NCBI RefSeq assembly: GCF_023065955.2
Contig: NW_026622808.1
Coordinates: forward strand, 40,994,475 to 41,058,474
Direction: 5' to 3'
Length of the DNA stretch: 64,000 nt
From: Ursus arctos
Lineage: Eukaryota > Chordata > Mammalia > Carnivora > Ursidae
In this document: one piece after another, positions 55,333 through 64,000 of the stretch
How positions within the stretch are numbered: the first letter of the stretch is position 1
Layout of the letters: each line of letters opens with the position of its first letter
The notes under the pieces: model-generated
Told to the model about the DNA's origin: nothing
Seen by the model: only the letters and a program-made list of their open reading frames with translations
The model's database searches: none
Program-made: the position numbers and the translations under genes

Positions 55333-56237
55333 AACAGACTTTTCCTACTGTATAATGAGCTCTTGGGAGAGAAAGGACAACTCACTATGAGAGGCACATG
55401 AGGGTTCCCAAATCCAGGACAAGGGAGGGTGGGTAGACTTCCCAGAGGCAGTGGTGCCAGCAGAGATTCTTTTTGGGCTTAGACTAGGGGGTATGACATT
55501 TGTAAACTGTAAAAGTACACTCTGTTGGTGAACTCACAGGCAGTACCAAGGTAGCTTGAATGCAGAACTGTATTTTCAGAATAATAGTCTATAGTTAGTT
55601 GGCAAATTTAAATGGTAATAAAGCCTCATTAATATGTATGACCTACAGTTTTCCTAAATTTTGTAGAATGAAAAGCTGGTGTATATGATAATTTTTAAAA
55701 CCCTATATTCATACCATTCATTTGTGTAATCTGGCATATAATACCTGATTATCATAATTTTACCTAAATAATGAATAAACTAAGGGGAAAAATTAAAACC
55801 TTTCACATTAGACACAATTGTAATTATTTTGCAGTAACATTCACAGTGAAATTCTTAATTAAGTCTGCATGCCTCTTTTACAAAAGTGCATTTTATAGAT
55901 ATAGTTAATTTTTTAATGTCTGCATTAATGAGAGGAAAGAGAAGCATAGATAATTCCCCAAAACCAAAGCTTAAAATCCATCTCCATTGGGCTGTGTGAT
56001 AAAGTCTACCCTGTGCAATGCCTGATATTTGCTTTCCTAATGATGCTCTTTGTGGGATAATATTAACATGCGTTTGCATTTCCTAAAAAAAAAATGACCA
56101 TTGTAAATCAGGGAAGAGAATATGGCAGGAGCTGAGGGATGTGGAGGTCTGTTTGGGATTGACATTTTCCCACTGATGATAGGTATGCAGATAGCTGACG
56201 AGCTCATATGTCATAAGTTGAAAGAGAAGAAGATTTT
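55333..56237. other. AT-rich repeat-free block
   Basis: No transposon recognised. From about 55560 to 56100 it is dense in TAATTA/ATTAAT and TTTGCAT-like motifs, with clean, non-repetitive text. No RNA gene or exon is evident. Confidence 0.5.
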
Positions 56238-56331
56238 TCTTCTTTCCTTCCTTCCCTCCTTCTTTTCTTCCTTCCTTCCTTCCTTCCTTCCTTCCTTCCT
56301 TCCTTCCTTCCTTCCTTCCTTCCTTCCTTCC
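56238..56331. repeat. (TTCC)16 microsatellite with impure leader
   Basis: An impure C/T-rich leader (56238-56267) is followed by 64 bp of uninterrupted TTCC units (56268-56331), 16 copies by my count. The long purity implies high length polymorphism. The Lys/Glu/Gly and Phe/Leu/Pro/Ser frames across it are artefacts. Confidence 0.97.
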
Positions 56332-56463
56332 AGGCAAAACCTTAACAATAAACTTGGAGAAGCAACTTATCAATATGGTTACCTCCATGGGAACTAAATT
56401 CTTCAGCCCATTTCTAGTCTAAACCCTTCAAGACACATGGTCATAAACTTGAGAGGGATATGC

Positions 56464-56511
56464 TGTGCATATGTTGTGCATATGTTGGTGTTCCTTCTTG
56501 TGCATATGTTG
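56464..56511. repeat. Triplicated 13-bp motif
   Basis: tgtgcatatgttg occurs at 56464, 56475 and 56499. The first two are nearly contiguous; the third follows about 10 bp of other sequence. Confidence 0.85.
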
Positions 56512-57310
56512 ATGCCCAACACAATATTTTTTTGAAAAATTAAAAAGAATTCAACAAGCATATTCAGTCATAGGAGGGCATTTTCAGTTATTTGTTGCTG
56601 TCATCATAATAAAGATTACAAATGATCTCCCTGCTGTTCAGGATACATCATCTAGGATCGATATCAAGCCAAAGATGGCAGAAATGCATTCAGAGTCCCG
56701 CTTTATGAATTTACTTTGCTTATTGCATTTCTTTTCTTGGAAATGTAATTGCTTCGGAATTACTGGGATCAGGCGGAAAAGCATGTCATCAAGAGAGTAA
56801 GCTATAGAGTGGGGAAATGCGATAAAAGTCAATTTAAGTTTGACAGAAATCTTGGGGTTTTTTTCATCTGTAACTTCTAGGTAACTACTTCAACCTTTGC
56901 AAAGCCAGAGGAAATATTTTTATCCATTTTTGTTGTTGTTCAACGTACATTTAAAAAGGGCAGACCTGGTGTACTGCCAGACGCTTGATAATAGTTTGGA
57001 ATAATAGCTCATCTTCAGAAAAAAATATAATAATCCAATTATCACATAAATGTAAATACTTTGATATTTGGTTGTGAAAAAAACTGTAAGAGAAGAAGCA
57101 AAACAATGATACAACCTTAAATACTAAATGGACATCAGATTAAGCCAAACTTCTTGTTTCTTTCAACACAAGCAATCTTAAATCCCCATTTAGCTCATAA
57201 AAGTCAGCATATTATTTTCAATAATTGTACAATATATCATGCACAGAATAAAAATTGCAAATCATTTTCTCTTGGACATGTAGTCTAAACTTTTGAGACT
57301 AAGAGCATGT
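56512..57310. other. Repeat-free block
   Basis: No transposon recognised. 56570-56900 reads as clean unique sequence with several octamer- and homeodomain-like sites. No coding evidence. Confidence 0.45.
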
Positions 57311-57339
57311 ACACGTGTGCGCACGCACACACACACACA
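57311..57339. repeat. Short (CA)n microsatellite
   Basis: CG-interrupted alternating start (acacgtgtgcgcacgcac) followed by a CA run. Confidence 0.9.
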
Positions 57340-57944
57340 GAGGCGCTCTAATCTCTTGTTTTTTGGGTACCAGTGTATGTACAAAGATACAGACTTAGTT
57401 GGGTTCCAAGCTCTGTTTCTTGGATTGCAAGTAACCAAAATGGACTTTGGCTAATTTAACCAAGCAGAAATTTGTTGGAAGGGATGGCATTACTCACAGA
57501 ATCAGTGTCAGGCTAAAGAAGCAGGCTTGGAAACGGACATGAACCCAAGCATGCTAGTTGGCAAGAATTATTTTGTAGCATCAGAGTGCTAAGACTCAAT
57601 GAATGAGCCCTAACAATTTTCATTTTGTTCTTTTTTTGGTTGAAATTGAGAATCCTGGAAGGAAGCAAGTATCCAATTGATTCATTTGCTAACATGCTCA
57701 CCGATGGAAGGAAAGAGTGGGCGCTTCTTTTAACTGTTCCAAGAGACTGTCTCCAATGGGGGAAGGAAGGGCCTCTGAAGGGATGGGTGCTGGGCAGCCA
57801 AAAAGAGTGAGCAAACAGTCTGGGATGTGGGGGTAAGTAGGTATTACTCCTTGGAGAGATATTCCTAGCCCTGAGTGGTGAGCTGACGGTCTCCTCTTAG
57901 ACCATTTCCAAACCATAGCACAGATTGATGTGATATAATGAGCT
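57340..57944. other. Unique sequence
   Basis: No repeat recognised. Frames at 57513-57810 overlap on opposite strands without a domain. Confidence 0.4.
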
Positions 57945-58112
57945 CCTGGTTTGAGTCTGAAGACCTGTGTCTCATACAGCTTAGGTTTTGTGACTTTTTG
58001 CAACTCTCTTGTCTTCTTTGTGATCTAGGATCCCTGTCTTGCCTATCTCACAGAGTTATTACGGACACTAAGAACAATGTGCATTAATGTATGTGAAAGC
58101 AATTTCTAAAGC
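57945..58112 (+). mobile_element. MIR SINE
   Basis: 'tcctggtttgagtctgaaga', 'ttttgtgactttttgcaact', 'tgcctatctcacagagttat' and 'atgtatgtgaaagcaatttc' follow the sense MIR order. Confidence 0.8.
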
Positions 58113-59274
58113 TGGAAAGGGGTTTTCAAATGAGCCTCTGAGTTTGAGAATCCTCTGTGAGTGACTGCAAGAGCCCAAAGAGAGACACAAAGAGCCAACA
58201 GCATATTTGAGATCCAGCACATACCCTAGATACTGAGATCAATGTCACTTCATGTATGTGTGTCCCTGACAGATTAGGTGGCTGAAATGAGTGCCATGAA
58301 ATTTAATACTAGATATCAGACTTAACCCATACTTTATAAAGCAAAGTCTTCAATTTACTCTTTTTTAGAACAAACTGTTCCATGCTCTGGTTCCCAGTAG
58401 TCTTTCAGCTTCAGGCATCTGTCTGGATTTGGGGTTCTTAAATTATAAATGAAAAACATACATTGAGGGGTCATATTTGAGGAATATGTTCTGGAGTTCT
58501 TGCATAATTCAAAATTCACCTACTTCAAGACTAATACCAACAAAAGTTAGGAGGGAGTTCTGTTTATCAGCTAAAATGAGTGTCCCTATATAGCCCTAGC
58601 AAAAACTCACTTTACATCTCCTTCATCTTTGAGATTAAATTATGTGATTGTCTATAAACTTTTAATTTGGGTGGTTAGACTTATATTAATACAAATTTTG
58701 CACATAAAAAAAGGCTCAACATATTTTATGTCTTATTTTGACTTCTTGCAGTTCAAATCTGCATGCAATGTGGTGGCTCTGTAATTTGGCATAGTGCTCG
58801 AATGGCCTCACCTTCTAAAATGCCCCAACTTTCAGGAGCAGCATTTGGTTTAAATCAGTAACACATCCATTGTCAAATGTATCCTATTTAGCAAATGCAT
58901 AAGGAGGAGTCCAGTAAAGCTAGGATGCATTTAGTGTACATTTCATCTCAACCCACCCATGGAAAATTCTGATTTTCGTAAGCCTGAATGCTCGCGTCTG
59001 GTGACTGTGTCTTGATCTCACATGGGCTAACTCTTGTGAGTTGAATGAAGAGTCTTTGTTTGCATGCTTGGCCAATTTCTCAGTTATGAAATGAATTTCT
59101 CTGCTTTTGGTGAAGGGTGAATGACACCAGTCAAGGGGGCAGATGTCACCAGTCAAGAGATAGGTTTACTTGGTTAATGTGAAGGAAGTCTTCATGCATT
59201 GCTGAAGGGATGATGGAGAAAACTCTGGAACCACTTATAAGAATTTGGGCCACCCACAACAAACCTTTGAATTC
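58113..59274. other. Unique sequence
   Basis: About 1.15 kb with no repeat I recognise. 58700-58910 reads as clean AT-rich sequence. The open frame at 58920-59156 minus has no domain. Confidence 0.45.
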
Positions 59275-59400
59275 CTCATGTCTACATTGCCATTTAACAG
59301 ATGAGGCAACTGAATGAGGCTATGGAAAGTTTGCTGACCAATCCAGAGTCACATAGCTGTGAAGCAGTGAGGACTGACCAACTGCAGAGCTGAGTTCTCC
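59275..59400 (-). mobile_element. MIR SINE, antisense
   Basis: 'ttgccatttaacagatgagg', 'caactgaatgaggctatgga' and 'tcacatagctgtgaagcagt' form an antisense MIR core. Confidence 0.85.
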
Positions 59401-62009
59401 CCCACAAACAACCCACTTCTTCTTTTAAGGCAAGACTTTCCAGCTATTTTGTAATGGAGCTGCTTAAAGCTCTTTTCTTTCTCTTCCTATTATATCTTTA
59501 AATGTTACTTTCTGAAAACAATTCCCAGTGCTATAGCCACAAAATTCATTTTTTTTCAAGGAATGATTAGATATTTTGCCAAATAAACAAATGAACAAAC
59601 AAACTGGTAGGCCTTTGAATGAGGTATAGGAAGATAATGCATTCTAAGAAAAGGTGGCTATACAAAAGAAACTAAAAAAAGAAAGGACAACAGCAGAATC
59701 CTTGGATCGGCATGTAGATTTCAAGTAGAACGCTCTCTAGAGTGGAATCACGTGAGCAAGGCATAGATGTTATGGAATAAGTTTCTAGATTCCCTTGCGT
59801 GTATGTTTGGTTCTGGTTGGGATGTCTCCTCCAGGTTTGTTAACCTCTCTTCTTTGTGCGCATGTGTAGATTTCAGTGTGGCCTCACCAACTTTGTACTG
59901 GGAACTTTATAAATGAAGCTATTGCTGCTGCTTCTTGATCATTCATGATATTGCATACCTAGGTCTTATCACTTCCTAAAATAAAAATAATCTCTTACAG
60001 TGGCCTGGAGGCTCATAGTCTACAGAGTACTCTCTGTCTGTCTGATTTCACTCTATCCTCACAGTGGCCCTCTGACTTAGAAAAGGAGTATCATTGCAGT
60101 TTAATGGATACATAACTTGAACGGCAAGATATTTTGCAGCTTGCTACGGGCAGGAGAGCTGGCATCCATATCCCATGTCACTCGATTCTCCACCCTCTGT
60201 TCTTTGCTTTGGCCACACAGCTTCTCTGTAGGGGGACTCTTCAGATGCTGTACATTTCTCCTCGGGTCTGTGTCAGGGGTCCTGATCCACAATAGCATCC
60301 TAGCAACTGCTGTCACAGAAAGTGCCTGCTCTTCCCCTGATGGCATATTTATTTATGTCTCGGTTCTGTTCTCCAACCCAAGCCTAGTGTCCACATGGCG
60401 ATTCACCTCAGTCTAGACCTCAGGCATGGTCAGCAGGATGGGTACTGCCTTGCCACCATGCCCCTGACCCCTTTCAGCTTGTTAACTTGCTGCTCTAGCA
60501 GAGTAGCTTTGTACCCACATCCTCACCAGAACTGACTGCCAGCCACACATGCAGGCACTGCTGTAATTAAGTATTGATTTCATGTAACATGTGTATACAG
60601 AGGAAGTTCATCTCATTTGTGGGCTGCTGTTATCTGTCGGTAGAACAAAATGTGTGATTATCAGTGGATATCCTATGGCTATGTATGGCGAACTGTAACC
60701 TCTAATCCATCTAATTGTAGTGACATTATGGTACGCCATTCAAGAGTGGGCCATTTGTCTTAACATGGCCTCTGCTGCTGTTGGCCTGCTCTTGTCCCTA
60801 GAAATAGCTGTACAGATTCTTCATTGCAACTCTTTCTTAGTTCCAATTTGGCCTTGCCAGATGGAAACTCACAAAGTCCATTTACTATAATGCAATATGG
60901 CTGGGACTTCAAATAAATGGAGCACCAGGTATTATTTGTTTTCTGCTTTCTTTGTAGTGGTCACACCTCCTGGCATTCTTCTGGTAACCTTGTTATTCCC
61001 AGGAGAGCAAGATAAGAAATTTGGGATGGAAACAAAGTTCACATCATTAACGCTGTCAGGAAATGCTGGTCGGTTCTTGAGTGCCCCATCACCTTTATGT
61101 GACATTCACAAGCCCCTGGGCTGAGTTGAGATTGCTCTGCTTTGTAGATTTGATGAGATAGGTTTACTGGGGGGAGAACCCCTCATGCCCACCACAGGCA
61201 TGGGAGCCTGAGGAACTGGGACCTGAGTCTCTCTTAATTGTGTGATTTCTCTTTCCATTTGACAGCTTCATCGCTACCGAGCCACTGGCTGCCTTGATTA
61301 GGAACTTTCTCCTACTAGTGGAATGGAAGTTTCTAAATAAAGACATGAGCTGTTTGTGTAGGTGTCTTTGCTTGTTTGGAGTTTTCCATCATGGGGTGGG
61401 AGGTTGGAGGGAATAACCTACGTTGGTGGTGCCTTGCCTTCCCTGCTTGCTCAGAATATTGGCCTGGGGTACCAGGAGATGAACTAATTAAAAAATTTTG
61501 TTTCTAGGCCTGGTATTCTCTCCTTTAACACAGCAGTTTTATCTCTCACCTACTGCTACCTAAAGTGACTTCCATTAGGTGTTCTTTTCCCACTGCCATG
61601 TAAAGGGATTAAAAATAACACTATGGACAGACTGGCGGTTGAGGGGAAGGTTTCCAATCCTGTGCACCATTGTGGGTTATATCTTTGAAGCTCACGCTGA
61701 ACTCAAGCTCCATTGTAAGTGTCACTTTATTACAGCCTATTCGCCTGGGTGAGTTAAGAGTCCTGAGCTAGGGAATGGCAAGTAATCATCAGTCACACTG
61801 TGGAGGTGTCAGTTGCATCTTAAATATGTCACTCAGAACTCTGTTGAATGAGCCAGAAACACAAGTGTAAAATAAAATAATCTTCCTTGAGTGTCCCCCT
61901 GTGATGCATTTCAGCAGGGGTCTCTTTGGGACCATGCCAACAAAAATAAGTCCTTCTTTTGGCACTTTCAGGTAGGGGATGGAGGGCATATAGAGGAGAT
62001 TTAGGCTTT
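59401..62009. other. Unique sequence, repeat-poor
   Basis: About 2.6 kb, the second-longest repeat-free stretch. A weak antisense-MIR resemblance at 60050-60110 is not called. 60560-60900 is clean unique sequence. Mirrored frames at 60101-60416 and others are short and have no recognisable domain. Confidence 0.45.
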
Positions 62010-62190
62010 GGGGTCACATGGCTCTGGGTTCTGATTTCCCAGTTCTTGGATACTGAAAAAATAAATTACTCATCCCCTCAGAGCTTCTGTCTTCTCATCT
62101 ATATACTGTGAGCCTTACGGGGATCTTGCAGGTCATGAAGCCTGAGTAGGCAGCACTCACGATGTCCTCTAGCACAGAGTGGACACTCCC
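62010..62190 (+). mobile_element. MIR SINE
   Basis: 'ggtcacatggctctgggttc', 'ccctcagagcttctgtcttc', 'tcatctatatactgtgagcc' and 'ctagcacagagtggacactc' follow the sense MIR order. Confidence 0.75.
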
Positions 62191-63107
62191 TGTGGTGTCC
62201 TGCCACCACACTGCCTGGTCACTGAGTCAATTACAACTCTGACGATGCAGCCCTCTTCCAAAGTTAAGCTGTGTTTCTTTCCTCTTAGTGACATATAAGT
62301 CCATCACAAAAAAAGCTGTAAGGATACTTTGATCTATAAAATGTTTAGAGTTTCTTAAAACCCTACATAGAGTGAGGCTCTATTAAAGGCCTATTCTGGG
62401 CCATTGCCATCAGCAGCAGGTTTCACTGAATAGTATTATATGTGCTTAATAATAAGGTTTTCTTTTTTTTATAAACCAATTTTTTTTTTGGTGGAACCAT
62501 TTTCAGTGATGCTGAGGTTACAGAAAATATCATTTTTTCTGTCACTGTTGGTGTTCTTCAGGCCCCCACTTTTAAATGGATGTGCCTTTGGAAACCTGGG
62601 TGGTTATCTACATCAGAAAAACACCTTATCCTGGGCTACATCGGGTGACTTGGACAAAGCAATGCAATTTAGACGAGGGAAATGGTATGTATTACATTTT
62701 ATAAGAACCGGCTTCCAATAATAACCATCTGACCCTTGTGATCCTATGTTTTCAATTTCCTTTTAAAGAATACAACAAACAATACTGCCAAAGCATATTT
62801 TTTCTGTCAAACGTTCACTGACTTGTGAGTTGCAGGGCAGATTTTCTGTCTTCCATGTTAGAAGTCACAAACATCACCACTTACTTTTCTCTTAGAGTAA
62901 CTTCTCATGCCAACAGTCCCATGGCATATGGTAAAGTCCAGGTTTGTATTTGAAAAGAAAGTCCCTATGTATGAGTGCAGAGAAACAGGGTCATGAATTT
63001 AACCTTGGTTCTGGGTTTTTGTTTTGGTTTGGTCTTTTTGACTTGGGTATGAGTTCAGTGTCTGCTAAGTAAAAGAATAAAAATAGAAGCCCATTGCTAA
63101 CACCAAA
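62191..63107. other. Unique sequence
   Basis: No repeat recognised. T runs lie at about 62462-62470 and 62481-62489. The open frame at 62440-62721 has no recognisable domain. Confidence 0.45.
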
Positions 63108-63190
63108 ACAACATTTATTGAGTGGCTTTCTTATACAGATCCCTTTTCTAGGCTTTATTCTGAGATAACTTACATAACATATCCTATTTA
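63108..63190 (-). mobile_element. Possible MIR/L2 terminus, antisense
   Basis: 'acaacatttattgagtggct' and 'attctgagataacttacata' faintly resemble an antisense MIR or L2 end. Weak. Confidence 0.35.
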
Positions 63191-63490
63191 AAAGACTGTT
63201 TATTAAAGTAGCAGTTTGGGAATCCCTGGTGGGAGGTAGGTGTGATATTCAGCGTAGCTTCCCCAACTGCCATGTAGGGCATCAGCCCGAGGGTGCCTGT
63301 GTGGGAAGAGGATTCATTTAAAAATTCATTTCTAGGAAATTCCCTGTATCTTTGTACAAGAAGTCCAGATAACTTGAGCATTATTTGGCTCCATAAAAAT
63401 ATTGAACTGAATCCTTATCTCAATTCCTACCTCCTTTCTTTTTCTCTTTTTCGAACAAAAAGAACAGTTTAACATTAGCATAGTTGCTAT
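63191..63490. other. Unique sequence
   Basis: No repeat recognised. Confidence 0.4.
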
Positions 63491-64000
63491 GTTAGTTATC
63501 TGTTGCTGCATAACAAGTTGTCCCCAAATGTAGTGGCTTAAAACAACCAACATTTATTATCTCCCAGTTTCTGAGGGTTAGGAATTCACGAGTAGCTTGG
63601 CTAGGTCATTCTGGCTCAGAGTTTCTCACAAGGTGGTGGTTAGGGCAGTAGGGCTGCAGTGATCTGAAGGCTTGACCAGGACTGGAAGATCCACTTTCAA
63701 GATGGCACAGCCACTTGGCTCTTGGCTGGAGGTCAAGGTCTTTCTGTATGAGCCTCTCCCTGTGGCAGCTGGCTTCCCCCAGAGCAAGTGATCCAGGAAG
63801 AGTGAGAGGGAGGAGAAAGAGAACAGGAAACCACAGTGGCTTTTATAACTATCTCCAAAGTCACACAGCTGTCACTTTCTCTTTATTTGTTGGAAGTGAG
63901 TCACTAAGTCCAGCCCACATTCAAAGGAAGGAGAATTAGATTCCTCCTCTTTAAGGGAGCAGTATCAAAGAATTTGGGAACACACATTGAAACTGCCATG
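63491..64000 (-). mobile_element. MLT1-type LTR (ERVL-MaLR), antisense, cut by window edge
   Basis: 'gttagttatctgttgctgca', 'gtagtggcttaaaacaacca', 'gaaggcttgaccaggactgg', 'tggcagctggcttcccccag', 'gtgatccaggaagagtgaga' and 'aagtccagcccacattcaaa' follow the antisense MLT1 order. It continues past the right edge, so whether internal sequence follows cannot be seen. The open frame at 63715-63939 is LTR-derived. Confidence 0.88.

Noticed and set aside
55137..55397. 86-codon minus-strand frame containing RERE-like and GRSRLPAEEP-like text
   Set aside because: This is the typical conceptual translation of an antisense carnivore SINE. Equivalent frames appear at 11298-11546, 33456-33701 and 50767-50988.
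1..64000. CRISPR-like array, operon, integron or other prokaryotic system
   Set aside because: No regularly spaced repeats, ribosome-binding sites or dense gene packing. SINE/LINE content marks the DNA as mammalian.

Overview
The window looks like ordinary non-coding mammalian DNA, either intergenic or deep intronic. The host is most likely a carnivoran. The best evidence is eight copies of the tRNA-Lys-derived carnivore SINE (CAN/SINEC type: a head reading gcctgggtggctcag, a CT-rich segment and a 3' AAATAAATAAAATC tail with poly-A), plus a carnivore-type L1 3' end. The two best-preserved SINEs (44066-44256 and 55114-55317) have the body form I associate from memory with arctoid caniforms (bears, giant panda, seals, mustelids). 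That finer placement is only an inference. There are no Alu, B1/B2 or bovine-type SINEs, and no bacterial or viral gene organisation.

I found no protein-coding gene, no exon I can defend, and no tRNA, rRNA or snRNA gene. The longest open frame is about 160 codons and lies in a low-complexity polypurine tract. The other open frames are short, overlap one another on both strands and mostly run through repeats. The annotation is therefore a map of transposon fossils, simple repeats and unique sequence.

Layout. 1-9.3 kb: an old antisense L1 3' end, MIR and L2 fragments, one SINE, and two long AT-rich repeat-poor blocks. 9.3-24 kb: large L2 fragments, several MIRs, two SINEs, an MLT1 LTR, TG-rich microsatellites, an L1 with a doubled tail and two MER20 copies. 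24-37.5 kb: mostly unique DNA with MIR/L2 fragments, a 160-bp polypurine tract, a palindromic cluster near 28.6 kb, and a MER3-like DNA transposon split by a SINE. 37.5-42.5 kb: an L1 graveyard made of an L1/HAL1-type ORF1 fossil, a 2.5-kb antisense L1 ORF2/3' UTR fossil split by a SINE, and a second HAL1-like piece containing a small carnivore L1 fragment. 42.5-64 kb: an MLT1 LTR split by a SINE, MIR/L2 fragments, a young truncated L1 tail with target-site duplications, two more SINEs, a hAT-type MITE, a (TTCC)16 microsatellite, several repeat-free AT-rich blocks that may be conserved non-coding elements, and an MLT1 LTR running off the right edge.

Repeat family names come from recognising consensus-like text from memory, not from a database search. 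Boundaries of the old elements are good to about 10-50 bp; boundaries set by target-site duplications are good to a few bases. I saw no evidence of an undescribed biological system. The items most worth checking are the repeat-free AT-rich blocks, the palindrome cluster at 28.6 kb, the dated nested insertions and the unusual simple-sequence tracts.
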